A stretch of 64,000 nt of DNA from Amaranthus tricolor (taxonomy: Eukaryota; Streptophyta; Magnoliopsida; Caryophyllales; Amaranthaceae), in NCBI RefSeq assembly GCF_026212465.1, contig NC_080062.1, positions 6,566,635 to 6,630,634 on the forward strand, written 5' to 3'. How positions within the stretch are numbered: position 1 is the first letter of the stretch; each line of letters starts with the position of its first letter. A program made the position numbers and the translations under genes. Below are positions 35,342 through 47,521 of this stretch, in pieces. The notes below the pieces were generated by a model. The model saw only the letters and a program-made list of their open reading frames with translations. It was not told the origin of the DNA and did not search any database.

Positions 35342-38300
35342 ATGATGAAGGTATGATACTTTTATTTCTATTTTGGGAAAAATACGGATGAAGAAAGTTT
35401 TAATTATCCTTTTTGTATTGGCTTTCAATTTTAAATTATTTGTTTTTTTGGGTTTTTGAGTATTGAATTTATTTGGGTATTTAAGAATTTTGAAATTTAT
35501 ATGTTTCTAATTTTGCTGACTGAATTTTAGTAATTTGAAGGGGATGGTTTTTTGTCTTTTCATTTTTATGTATTATTGTAGATACAAGGTTTAGGTATAT
35601 GTAACTGAGGAACAATGCATATCATATTGGTATAGGATTAAGCTTCTTTGCATTTAGGGTTTTGAAATTTAGAGTTTTTTTGGCCAAATTTATTGATAAA
35701 TATCATATTAATATAGTTTTAAGTTTTTTTGCATATGGGTTTTGAAATTAAGAGTTTTTGTTGCCAAGTTTATTGATGCATATCATATTAGTATAGGAAC
35801 AATTTGATGAATTTTAATTTGGAAAATTTTGGTGATTGAAGAGTATATTCATTTCCAATACTGTCTTTTTGAAGAGAACTAAACTGAGAATCCGCCTACT
35901 ATCATTATTAGGTTTGAGAATCATACTTGCATAACAACGGAATTGATGCATTTCTATGGAGGTAACCTACTATGCTAGCGTTGATGCTTACCTAGTTAGC
36001 CGATCCCTAATCTTTTGGCATTAAGGCTCCGAGATTGTTGTTGTTGTAATGATGCTTACCTGTTACTTAGAGAGAGCTGTTTCATGCCCCTAATTATTCT
36101 CTACTTACCTACCTATGCCGTTTTTGGGTACATGTTTTGTACGGTCAAACATAATTCGCTAGTTAGTTCGTTTTCTGGATTCATGATTTGCTCAATGGTG
36201 CAAAAATAGCCTAAAATATACCATAATTCGCTTTTTTCGATTCACGATTCACAAAGCTATTAGTGAATCATGTGACACTAATCGGGCTCTTCTTATAGGT
36301 ATGAGTCTATGACATGGGTTACTTCAACTTCATAGTTTAACATGGGCTCGAGGCATTTTAACTACCTTTTTACCCTAAAAAATAGGATCACTTTTCGTGC
36401 TTGAACTAATAACCATCTTTCGGCTAATTTAGCCTTGTCCGTATATATTTGCAGCATTTGTGTGGTGTTCCTGTGTAGGCTGCATCATGGCAGCTAAGAT
36501 GGCTTTCGTCTCATGATGATGTTTTTTAACCTAATTTATTTTACTATTTGTGCATCCTAACGAAAAGGGGACCTTGTTTCTTATTTATGTTACTACCTAG
36601 GTGAATTTAGAGGCCAAGAATATCTAAAAAAATGGTTTATTTCAAAGATTACTAGTTGACCATACTTGATCATTTTCGCTGCAGGAGGCAGGGACTAAAG
36701 GTCGGACTGGTTGCTACAATTCTTGCAATCTTTATGACAATATGTTGGAGATTCTTGACGGGTTTTTGCAAGAAAGACTAGAGGTTCTAAGTTTGATAAA
36801 ACATACTTAATATCTTAGCTTCTTTTCGGTTGTCGCTGACTTAGAAATTTTATTTCATGTATGGTTGTTTTGATTATGTTGGATACTTTCTCAAGATTGA
36901 ATTTACAACAGGAAAAAGCAGAAAAAATTTTGGATACCGAAGTCAAGCAGAGGTTTGAGATAATGCTGGTACAAAATAAAGGGTAAGTTCCTTCAAACTA
37001 AGATATGGAGACTAAACTGGGAGAAATGCTTTTAGATCTCAAAGTTACATTGCAGAATAGACAACTTAGAGTTTCAAGAAATCAAGTGCCGTGACCTCAA
37101 ATTCTTAAATGAGAATGAGGTAAACTGAGTGGGTTATTTCCGTTAAGGCTACTAACTCCGTTCTTTAAATCTTGCACCATTTGACTTTTCACATCGCCAA
37201 TGCACAACTTTAATCGTTTTCAATTGTTAATATCTCTATTTATGTTTATCAAACAATTATGAAAACTACAAATTAATATATTTTAGATCGAGACAATTCA
37301 AACAAGATTTCATATGGCTATGTTTTAACTTATAGATTAACGACAATATAAGAGTCAAATTTTACTGATGAATAGTGCACGATGGTCAAATGAAGCAAGA
37401 TTTAAAGAACGGAGTAAGTATTATTTTAAGTGATTACTTATCATCTGTATAAGGTATCTGTATCTTATTGGTATAGGTCCATGATAATATATATTCCAAC
37501 ATTCAACAAAAAAATGCAAGTGAAGTATTTGATAACCTGAAAATGTAAGCCAAAGTCTAACATTATTAGCCAAACCCTTTGTCATTTTATCCAAATCTTG
37601 ACAAATTGGTTTTTCGTTGTAGGTCGAGAGAAAGTGAATCCTATAAACAAAGTGATGGTGAGATTGATGTTTCCACGTTGGTACGCAATTAGTTGTGTTC
37701 TTTACTTTACATCTACTTGTTGAATTAACTTTTTTGTAAAGATTCTATAGAAAATGAGAAGACATGAAAGAAATTTTATACATGTTGCAGATTACTCATG
37801 AAATTGTCAGCATCCTGTCTGAAGTATATCAGGACAGCTCTAATCTTCACTTCATTCCTTCGGAAAATGTGAGTGTATTTCTTTTCTTTCTCCTTTGTTT
37901 CATCCAATATTAGCATGCATTTACGACACAATGATGGAACAATTTGCAAACGTGTGTGTCTACTGCTGTAAAAGGAGAATGTCACTATATCAGAAGCAGA
38001 TATCAGAGTCATTTGGTGAATGTTTGAATATTAGGGGAAAAGAGGAGGTCTTGGAAGGAAAAGGCGAAGACTCAATTGAAATATTGATCTTCTTGAATGT
38101 CTTCTTGATATGGTTCTGATTTTTTGGAGTTCTCATGTTGAAAAGTTTTAGAATGTGTTTGGAGAACATTTGTTGGGGGGGGGGGGGGGGGGGAATAATG
38201 TGTTTCCTTTCAAACCTTTTCAATGTTGGAAGGATTTATTTAACAGAATATCTAGAGTTTTTCCCCTATCCCCTTCCCTCCATTTCCCCCTCCCCCTTTT

Positions 38301-41300
38301 GGTATCCAAATTAAGGAAATGCCATCCCTTCCTTTTCCTCTATTTCATTCCATTCAATCTTAGCATAACTTTAGTTCCCTCAACCCTCTCTTTTTTGTTG
38401 TGTTACCGGTCATTTTTTTCCACGAATTGGGACTTGTATGGAAAATAAGTTCTACATTTGTGTACTTTTGAAATGAGTAGTGACTAAAAGCTTACTCATT
38501 TACTTTAGAAATTACGATTGACATTGTTTGTGATTGTGCCTTGCCCATTGTAATCATTGAATGAATCCCTTTTTGGGAAATTTTTGCTTTCCTGGAGAAT
38601 GTTAACTTCCAGGATATTGATAATAAGCAAAGACTATTGAGCTCATGGGTTGTTCTATTTACAAAGAATTCAACAACATAATGCCATACTGCATAAATGT
38701 GCACTTTTCTTTTGTATACATTGGGGTAGAGGTGATATTGCTCATTGTTGGTCACTGGATGATGTCAATAATGCTAGTTTGATCCTTGCACTAGCTATAA
38801 TTATGTTGGTCACCGGATAATATTGCTCATTGTTGCACATAATAAGGCCTGCCTTTTATGTGGCTATGTGCTTTAGTTACTTGCTCCTTGCATCATAACC
38901 TTTTTGTCTTTCGTAAGTTGCACCATGCCTATAATTCTTACTCTTCATAGGACTGTTTGCATGTATGACTTCTTGAAACATGCAAAATGAATTCATTATT
39001 TTCAAGATTTATTTGAATTATAGATATTAACAAGTGCCATAGTAAAGCATCGTCTTCTCTTTAAAAATATAATTAAAGCAAGAATTGTTTTCCTTGATGA
39101 GGTAGAAGAAAAAACTGGAAGATGAAGAGATTGGAGGACAAAATGAAGCGGGTGCTTACTGTTTTCCAAAGTCTTATTGTAATTTACTCAAAAATTTTTA
39201 TATTATTTGAGTTCAGTTCAAGAAAAATAAGCTTGAGAGGAAGAAATTTTCATTGGATCACATATGCATTCAGTAGTCTAAGATGGCAACTTATCATCAT
39301 AAATTAAAGAATAAGAGTTATTGGACTCGAGAATAGTTTATTGATCTAGGCTTTAGATAGGTAACTAATGGAGGTGTTCTGCACAAATAGAATTTATCTA
39401 TCCGTGAATTTATTGAAAAACCTTACCATAAGGGTCGTAATGACGTACTCCTAAATGTATGGGGTTTTATCTTTGTCAACAAATCACAGTTAAAAAGATG
39501 TAGAACACCTTACTGATAGAGCTGGTAGAGTTAACGTATTATCCCTTTTGTCCTTTAACCGAAGATATAATTTTTTCTATCGAAGTGTGTTTGCATACTT
39601 GGCTTGAGTGAGATCCGGACTTGAAAAATCTTGTTTAGGTATGTTCGGATGTTCTCTGTTTTTGGTCATCTGAATGTTGGTCTTTGCATAAAAAAGGCAA
39701 CTATGATAATTAGGTGGCTGATACAGGTGATAGTATCTTTGTGTTCGCACTTGACTAGACATTTATAGAAGGGATATCGTAGATTTCTGAAATTTTTATC
39801 TAAAAAGAAAAAGATTATAGCTTTCCTCTTTGGAATAGACAAGTGTTCTTTTTTATTTTTTTGTTAAAAAATCCCCCCTTTGAATAAATTTTGAAGAAAC
39901 CTAAGAATTAAACAAAAGGCTTTTTAATTAGCATCCATGTTATTCTGAATGATATATTGACTCAAAATTCAGTTTCATTGAAATTTTTACAATCATTTGT
40001 TACTGATCAAGTTTCATTTTTGTACCTCGGGCCAATGGATTCAAGCAAGGTACACAATCAAACAATTTTTATTATTCTATATGAATCTTTGTTCCTTTTA
40101 TCATATAGGAAATGTTATTTGATACTAGTTGATTTTAAATTGAAACCTTTTGATTTAAAAACCTTTTGCTGAATTTCAATGCATATTTTAAAAAGAAGAT
40201 ATAAATAAAATATAAATAAAATTCTGTGTAGATGTAAAATTTGAAACAGAATTTTGTTATTGAATCTCAATTGGAGAGTTATGCTATTGGTTGCAATGAC
40301 CACTAGAACATGTGATACTTTTGGAATCGACATTGTTGTTGGTGTTGTAACTTTGAAAAATAGGTAGATGATCATTTCTTACTCCGGATTTGTTCATTTT
40401 TTTCTTTTGTTCGGGATTGCACATTGAAAAAAATTAGTGGGTGTGCTTCTTTTTTTCTTTTCTTTTTTTTTTTTTTTCTTTTTTATTTTTTTATTAAGTT
40501 TGCATAGAATATTGTATTGCACAACTGAGATATAATTGCAACTTCACGGTTCTACAAAATAAAAATTTTCTACTTAATTTGTTTTTCTGTTGTATGATTT
40601 ATTTGTAACGTATTTAATGTCTTTTAGTACTTTTTTCCTAAAAGGTTTTCTATTGGCTTGAAAATTTGAAATTCTGAAAAACTTGGATTTATATGAACTA
40701 ATTGTTTGCGTTTTTCATGGGGGAGCAAGTAATAGCATTAAACCTCCCATTAATATGTATCTTGTCTTATGCTGAAAATCTTCTTAAACCTTTCACCTAT
40801 AGTGTGTTGCAAAATGCCATGTTACTTTGAGCAATGTAAGTTTTTATTTAAATATCTCATGAATCGACAAGTAACACTTCACATTTTGAAGCTCGCTTAT
40901 TGTTGCTCCTTTTTTTGATTAAGGTTTATTCATATGGATTTTCAGCTGATCGACTCTGATTTTGTCTTTCAAACTTCAGGAAATTTTTGGTACTATACTA
41001 ATAATAATTTTTTCTTCTCCCGTTTGTTTTTTTTTTTGTGTGTTCTTCAGGAAAAATCTGATCCCCTTGATGAGAAAATGGAAAGCGCTTCATCTGCTAG
41101 AATTGCAATTGAGGTACGTTTGAACTTCTTAAACCCAATTTGTTTGTGTTGAGAACGTTAAAACGTAACAACCATATGATTTTACAAATTCTAAAATGTA
41201 AATAGAAGGAGGGCAAAATTCAAATGATTTCATAATTATAAATTATTGATAGCAATATGAGAACTTGAAGTAGATCCACTAGAAGTGATCAGTCTCGGAT

Positions 41301-44300
41301 CTTGATTGGTTGGCAATATTGGTATGAGTATTATATGTTGTATCAATTCCATTTTTGTTTTCTACGATGAAAAGAGAACGTGGGTAATCAGTGACTAGAT
41401 CTCTATTGTTATATATAAATCTAGAGATGGATTTTTTGCAACGTTTTGCGACGTTAATCCGGTCAGTCCGTTAAATGTGATGAGCAATAGAAAACAATTG
41501 TCCTCCATAAAAGTCAGATTCTTAGATTGAGTTTAATTAACTTTATAGAGGAGGGACTCCCATCTTTTGCGGACAAAGGTAGTATGTGCAGTTCATTCCT
41601 TTTGTTGCCAAGATTTAATTGTTACTAAATTCCAACGCCGATAACTACCGATTAACTTACTATAACAAATTTACGACCATCAATCTGTATAATTCTTGTT
41701 ACATTCAATATTCTTAAATTTATAACAAGGAGTATCTCAAATATCGTTGGCAGGTGTTCTCTTGACATTAGATAAACATTTTTGTGCCTCAACACGTGAC
41801 GAAATGGGAAACAATTGTTCATTTTTCTCTCCGTTCCCATAAATCTCGTATTCAGCTGAAAACTCACAAGAATATAATGTTTCTAGTATTTGCCGCTGTT
41901 GCTAAACATCGACTCTAAGGGCCATGTACCTGTTCAATACTAGCTAATCGATTTTTTGTTCAATTTGTCGTATTTAGGTGCGTTGTTGCTACTTTTGTTA
42001 ACAGATCTTTAAGAACTTTTGTCACATCTAGTGTCCACATGAAAATATAAAATATCCTTGATAGTTAATTTTGCGAAACCGAATCTTCTAGAGAATGTTT
42101 CTTTTATTTTTTAGTTGTGAATATTAATGCAAAGGGAAATTTTCTTCGTTGCTAGTCCCATGGTTCTGCATATCAACAAACAGTTGTAGCTACTGGACGA
42201 CGAAATGGGTTTAAACTGTCTTGATTTCTCCGACTCATTCGACATAAAAAAGTAGCTGAACCATTTTCTTTTCTGGCCAAGACCCGAGTAGGCTTTCTAA
42301 GAGATAGCAAATCTGTCTCTATATCTCCAAACTATAGCCACTTTTGTGAACCAAATACCCGTTTTTCATCAAATAAATCTTTCTTGGAGTAACTCAAATT
42401 GGCCAATTGCTATCCCAATTAGCATCTGCTGCCTTTTCTTTTACTTCACTGTCATTTCAAAAGTAGATTCCAATCAGTTTTCTAAGATCAGTAGTAGGGT
42501 GCATAGACATATTGTACTAGAATTTGAGCAATGCTATGGGCAAAACATCATTTTTTGGTAATTTGCGTTTTGCTTGTTAGTTTTGTTTTCGATTTCATGT
42601 GAATCATCATGCTTATTTCATTCTTGTAATCTCTTAAGAGTTGTAGTTGTAGTCAATGTATCTTTTGTATTGATACCTATCTTAGATTGATTCTCTTCCA
42701 GTAACTGATTGCTACTTGGTAAGAATTTCATCTGTGGTAAGAATGGAGGATTTCTTAAGCTAAAACCAACATCTATATAACAGTCAATAGATGGAATATC
42801 AATCTAACCTCTACTCTCTCGCCCTCTTAACCTCCTTTTCTACTTCATTCTTAATTGTCTCTTTCTCACTTCCTTTCCCCTTCATCCCTTTCATCCTTCC
42901 CTATATCATCATCACTTCTTTATCTAGCCCCTTTTATCATCATCTGAAGTCATCCCTGGATCTTCCGCAATGGCCCTCTCTTCTCCTTTACCCCCTTTTT
43001 CTTTTTTCATCACGCTAGTAAACTAAAGGTGGAGAATTTTGGGGTTCGTTATGGTCTTAACCGACACTAGTGGTCCATGGTAGGTTCTAGGAAGGGTGAC
43101 TTGAAGTTTCGGTTCAAATGTACCTTTTGTGGCTTGTGACTTGACGTTTCGGTTCTAGGAAGGCGGTCATTATGGTCTTTTTTCATCTCGCTAGTAACAC
43201 TTCAAGACACGCTTTCTAGAACCCACCGCAGTTTACTCAATCTCGTACAGTTTGGGGTCATTATTAGTAACACTTACTGAATATCCATGACGTGCTGATT
43301 ACCTGGGATGATTGATTACCAGCATCCTGTTTTTATTTTGTGACTTAGACTTTTGTAGTTCTGTGTGTTAGGGTTGGCTTGTTGGTGATGGAAGATTGGT
43401 GAATATGGTATGCCACTTGCTAGTATATTGGACTTGTATTGATGAACATAATTTTCCATTCGGTGATTAGCTATATTTGCCTATGAGGAATAAGTAATAA
43501 CCATGTAAAGACACTCATTGCATCCATGTTTAGGTGGCCATAGATTTCTCTATTTGACTTGCAAATACCGGTGCATATATAGCGAAGACCAATGCAATGT
43601 GCAGACGCATAATCAGGAATTTTTTTTTGTTTTTGTTTCATCTAAATGGTCCTGTGGTGGTTCCCAGGGAAGTACAAAATTTATATTAAAGCTAACTCAG
43701 GCTTCACAGCCTCTGAAAGAGCTTGATGAGGAGTTAAGTCAGGATTCACCGCCACAGAAAGAGCCTCAGGAGGACTATGATAAGTTTCCGAGTCAGGCTA
43801 CTCTGCTTCTGAAAGAGCCTCAGGAAGACTATGATAAGTTGCTAAGACAGATTTCACCACTTCTGAAAGAGTCTCAGGAAGACTATGATAAGCTGCCGAA
43901 TCAGGCTTCACCGCTCGCGAAAGAGCCTAAGAAAGGCCAGGATAAGCAGTTGAGTCAGGCTTCACAGCCGCAGAAAGAGCTACAGAGAGATCATGATGAT
44001 CAGCTGAGTCAGTGCACAAAGGTTATGCGATTTATCTCATCCGTGTCAAAGATTAACCCATTTTAAGTTTTTTTTTTTGGACTCGGGAGTATGCTAGGTA
44101 ATTTCTACAAGCTAGGGGGAAAAGGAATTAATCTTTCCTGTTGATGGTGGGAATTAAACCCCTGTAGGGATAAAAAGGAAAACCCTGTAACCATTAAGCG
44201 AACCCATGATTCTCTTAAGTTGTACATTTTGACTTGTGTTGAGCTGTTCTAGCAGTCTTTTCTAATACAATTTTCTAATACAATATTTTGGACTCGGGAG

Positions 44301-46501
44301 TATGCTACAGAATTCCTACAAGCTAGGGGGAAGGCAATGAATCCTTCCAGTTGGTGGTGAGAATTAAACCCTTGCCACATGGATAAAAGGGAAAACCCTG
44401 TAACCATTAGGCCAACCCAAGATTCTCTTACATTTTTACTTGTGTTGAGCTGTTCTAGCAGTGTTTTCTAATACAAAACTTTTTTATAGGTTGAACTTAG
44501 AAAGTTAAAACCTAAGTGGCTTGAAAGGTTTCTAAAGAGGACCTTCTTTGACCCTTGCTCCAAACATCCTATTCGCCGGAATGAGTCAAACAAGTATTGC
44601 ATTGATTGTGATGCTGCTCTTTGCCAATATTGTTTGTCATTAGCTTCCCATACGAAGCACAGAGTTCTGAAAATCTACCGTCATGTTTACAAGGATGTGG
44701 TTCCGCTTGATGAGATAGAAAGGCATATCGATTGCTCACGGATCCAGGTGATTTCTCTCATTCTTAGTTGAAAGTTTCACATAACTTTTGGTAAAATAAT
44801 GTCTTTCGACATTTATGTCTTATGGAGTCTTCCATCTTTCTAAAATTTTGATGATTTTTGTAAAATTGGAATGTACGAGTACCTTAATGTTTGCAAGTAA
44901 GGAATAAGAAAGATAAAAGAGCTCTTGGAAGTTGTTTGTTCTTAAGCTTATTGTAATGCGGATTACCTCCTAATCTTTGTTTGTAAATGCCTCTAGCCAT
45001 ACAGGTGCAATAGGCAGCTAGTCATATCTTTGAGTCCTCTGCCACACACGGGGTCGTGGGGTAAAACAAATGAGGAATCATCATGCCAAACATGCAAAAG
45101 AAAGTTGATTGAGCATGAAATTTTCAGTTACTGCTCCATTTCTTGCAAGGTAAAACAATTGATGTTTCATTTTGTAGTAACATCTATTCATCTCGAAATG
45201 ATGCACCTTGAGAAAAAGTTGTGTAGCACCCTTCCTTCACAATTGATTTAACCCTATCAATAGATTCAGACTGTAAACATCCTTCAAATCAGAATGTTGG
45301 CTAGCATGGGTTTATTAATGGAAATGTAATTCCCTTTTACTGTGGAAGAACAACGAAATGTAGATATCTTAACAATTTCTAGGTTAACATAAGAGTCTAG
45401 TGGTTAGAGGGTAACAGACGTTACCTTTACTAATAAAGAGCCCAAAGATCTGATTTCTTTTAGATTTTCTATGCACTGAAACCCAGATTGTTTGAAGAAT
45501 TCCAGATCAAGATGACCAGTGGAAACGATTTGTCTGTTACAAAAACCATTAAGAAAGGCATCTCTCATGTTATCGTTTATAAACCATGATGGGGAGTAGG
45601 AAGATGAAATAAGGGTTAGGTTGGGTTCATCTTCTTAAGACTGTTTAGAAAGGATTTCTTCAAGATTATCGTTGATGATGCAATCAACCAAGAATCATAG
45701 ACCTTTTCATTGAAGGACCATGAACAACGTATACATTAGCAATGAAAGTGTTACTGAATAAACAAGAGAACTCACCCAAGAGAGTCATTTACTCAAACCC
45801 CACATTACCTTCCCATTCAACTGATGTGAGACAGAGTCCCATAACCTTGTAATGACCTCAAATACATTCCATTATATTCGAACCTTGGCCACCAAATAAG
45901 ATCATCCTCAATGGTCACGGCTGGGTTAACCTTGGCCACCACTTCGAGTTGGATCCTCGTTGGTCTTGGCTATGTTGGTCACGACTAGCTTAATCCGAGT
46001 CACCAATTTGTAGGCCACCATTCCGAGTCGGCTCTGATACCATTGTTATAGAATAAACATGAGAACTCACCCAAAAGACTAGCCTAGTAGGTGAGAGAGT
46101 CATTACAATGAACAAAAAAATCAAACCTATGATCATATAATTACACCTTTCCCTTGCCTCGAGACTTTCCCAGTTAGCTATTGGTCGCGCAAGACTTTCA
46201 TCTACAAGCGCCATATCATTCTTTGCAGTTAATTCTGATCATTGATCTCTTCCAATCACCACAATTTGTTCCATCAAACCGAGTGAAAACTAATTTGGCT
46301 TTGAGATTTATATGTTTTCAGGTCGATGCATTTTTGAAAAAGCCAGATGAATCTTCACCTCCATTTCTGTTGCTTGATAACACGGAGCCAGAAGCCCCAG
46401 AAGACGCAAGTCAAGAAGCAAGTCAAGATGTCGAGCAAGAACCAGCGCCAAAGAAGATTCGCAAGAGAAAGGGAATACCTCATCGCGCTCCTTTCTATTA
46501 A
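35342..46501 (+). CDS. PLATZ-domain protein with repeat-bearing N-terminal extension
   Basis: Ten exons: 35342-35350, 36685-36783, 36912-36982, 37623-37680, 37791-37868, 41051-41113, 43668-44021, 44490-44747, 44997-45149, 46322-46501. All boundaries are GT-AG and the frame stays open for 440 codons. Exons 8-10 (residues 245-440) encode a full PLATZ domain: KPKWLERFL, FFDPCSKH, CIDCDAALCQYC, the HxxH run, RHVYKDVV, IDCSRIQ, a second CxxC...CSISC cluster and the basic end RKRKGIPHRAPFY. PLATZ proteins bind zinc and A/T-rich DNA and repress transcription in the nucleus. The first 244 residues match no family I know: acidic, helical-looking, with five 18-residue repeats in exon 7. Exons 8-10 are secure; exons 1-6 are inferred from splice sites and phase only. 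One real transcript might start later, so the N-terminus is the uncertain part. Confidence 0.78.
37156..37414. mobile_element. Stowaway-like MITE in PLATZ intron 3
   Basis: CTCCGTTCTTTAAATCTTGC at the left and its exact reverse complement GCAAGATTTAAAGAACGGAG at the right, 259 bp apart. TA lies at the right flank and AA, a likely decayed TA, at the left. The interior CATATGGCTATGTTTTAACT is shared with the element at 54063. Confidence 0.88.
37869..43667. other. introns 5-6 of the PLATZ gene, mostly featureless
   Basis: Two long introns around exon 6 (41051-41113). Possible small exons near 39085-39155 and 40010-40050 were tested, and no combination kept the frame convincingly. There are several T-rich tracts (40448-40495). 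No mobile element recognised apart from the homopolymer at 38175. Confidence 0.4.
38175..38193 (+). repeat. G19 homopolymer
   Basis: Nineteen consecutive G in intron 5 of the PLATZ gene, exceptional in this AT-rich window. It is followed at 38260-38345 by a C/T-rich tract (CCCCTATCCCCTTCCC, CCCCCTCCCCC). Length may be affected by sequencing error. Confidence 0.9.
43695..44021 (+). repeat. 54-bp in-frame coding minisatellite
   Basis: A partial unit (43695-43736) precedes five full 54-bp units (43737-44006) and a short tail. Each unit encodes 18 residues close to SQASPLLKEPQEDYDKLP. Units 1-3 are most alike (KEPQEDYDK); units 4-5 are diverged. Every length change is a multiple of three, so the frame is preserved. 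Confidence 0.93.
44079..44485 (+). repeat. 211-bp tandem duplication in PLATZ intron 7
   Basis: Copy 1 (44079-44289) and copy 2 (44290 to about 44485) both begin GGACTCGGGAGTATGCTA. They also share ACAAGCTAGGGGGAA, AAAACCCTGTAACCATTA and TTGTGTTGAGCTGTTCTAG. Copy 2 ends right before the acceptor of exon 8. Confidence 0.93.
45750..46160 (-). mobile_element. TRIM-like miniature LTR retroelement in intron 9
   Basis: Two similar segments, GAATAAACAAGAGAACTCACCC (45755) and GAATAAACATGAGAACTCACCC (46051), each followed by ...GAGAGTCATT, flank about 250 bp without coding capacity. Just inside the right copy, on the minus strand, is TGGTATCAGAGCC (46030-46042), the initiator tRNA-Met primer-binding motif. 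That is the layout of a terminal-repeat retrotransposon in miniature read on the minus strand. The terminal repeats are eroded and their outer limits approximate. Confidence 0.6.
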
Positions 46502-46544
46502 TTCCTTAAATCTTTCCGCATTGATAATCGGGTGGATTTGATTT

Positions 46545-46760
46545 AAACCATTGTCGTTTCCTTTGATTTGTTGTGAAGTTTTCATCTAATGAGGCGAAAA
46601 CACCTCTATGGTCCATCGTCATCCTGCAAGTATTTGCAGATATTTTTAACTAAACCATTGTCGTTTTCTTTAATTTGTTGGTGAAGTTTTCGTTCAAGGA
46701 GAGGCGAAAGCGCCTCTATGGTGCATCATCACCCTGTATGAATTTGCGAATATTTTTATG
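46545..46760 (+). repeat. 107-bp tandem duplication in the PLATZ 3' region
   Basis: Copies at 46545-46651 and 46652-46760 share AAACCATTGTCGTTT, GAAGTTTTC, CCTCTATGGT and ATTTGC.ATATTTTT. Both contain the small palindrome GAGGCGAAA.C.CCTC, so a transcript would carry two similar short hairpins. Confidence 0.9.
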
Positions 46761-47042
46761 TTTAAATGTATTGTTAAATTATGTAACAGAATTTTATTCT
46801 AGTTTCATGACTTTCATCCATTTTAGTGATCACCTGGTTACAGATCTTGATAAGGAGTTCTGCTATTTGGATCTTTGAATCTTGAATTCATCTGATGGGA
46901 AACTATGGTAGCTTCTTGATGCTCCTACTCGAATTCCGGGCTCACAACCTGAGTAAATCTTCTTGAAAACACTTGATGACTTGGAAGTATACGGACAAAT
47001 GGTTAGTCAGCTTTTTGGTTGCTCAAATAACTAAAAAAAATA

Positions 47043-47521
47043 GGGAAATTTTACATGGTAAGATCGAACTTTTATGAAACACCAGTGGTAGCATTTTTGT
47101 AGGATTTTTCCTCATGGTAGCATCAGTTTATGCCTTATCTAATTGCTGGAGCAATTTCTCTTAAATTTTTCTTAATTTTCATTTAATTCACCATTTTGAC
47201 GTTTTTACCCTTATTAAGTGTTGAATGTTGTCTTTATAATTTGCTCAAAACTATTTTTATGATTTTAAATGTTTAATCCACCATTTGACGTTTAATTTAT
47301 CGTTTAATTCATCAACGCTCTCAAATGTTTAAGGCAAATTATAAAGACAATTACCAACACTTAATAAGGGTGGAAACATCAAAATGGTGGATTAAACGGA
47401 AATTTTAAGAATTTAATGAAAAATGTTACGACGGTTAGATAAGGTATAAACTGGATGCTACCATGTGAAAAATGTTACAAAAGTGCTATCATTGGCATTT
47501 TATGAAAGTTTGTGAAATTTC
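47043..47521. mobile_element. MULE-like MITE with ~190-bp inverted repeats
   Basis: Left arm GGGAAATTTTACATGGTA (47043 onward) and right arm ...GTGAAATTTC (to 47521) are inverted. The pairing covers CATGGTAGCATCAGTTTAT / ATAAACTGGATGCTACCATG and CACCATTTTGACGTTT / AAACATCAAAATGGTG and almost reaches the centre. The flanks TAAAAAAAATA (47032-47042) and TAAAAAAATA (47522-47531) look like a 10-bp target duplication. No coding capacity; it can fold into a long hairpin. Confidence 0.82.

Noticed and set aside
39085..39155. Possible extra PLATZ exon (KKLEDEEIGGQNEAG)
   Set aside because: The only nearby donor (GCGG|GTGCTT) leaves phase 1 and creates a stop in exon 6; no phase-compatible arrangement was found.
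40010..40055. Possible exon ending CAAG|GTACAC in PLATZ intron 5
   Set aside because: Good donor, but no convincing acceptor and no frame that fits exons 5 and 6.
43518..43667. N-terminal part of the frame leading into exon 7
   Set aside because: It reads back through a pyrimidine-rich intron end; the acceptor TTCCCAG at 43667 is clear and in phase with exon 6.
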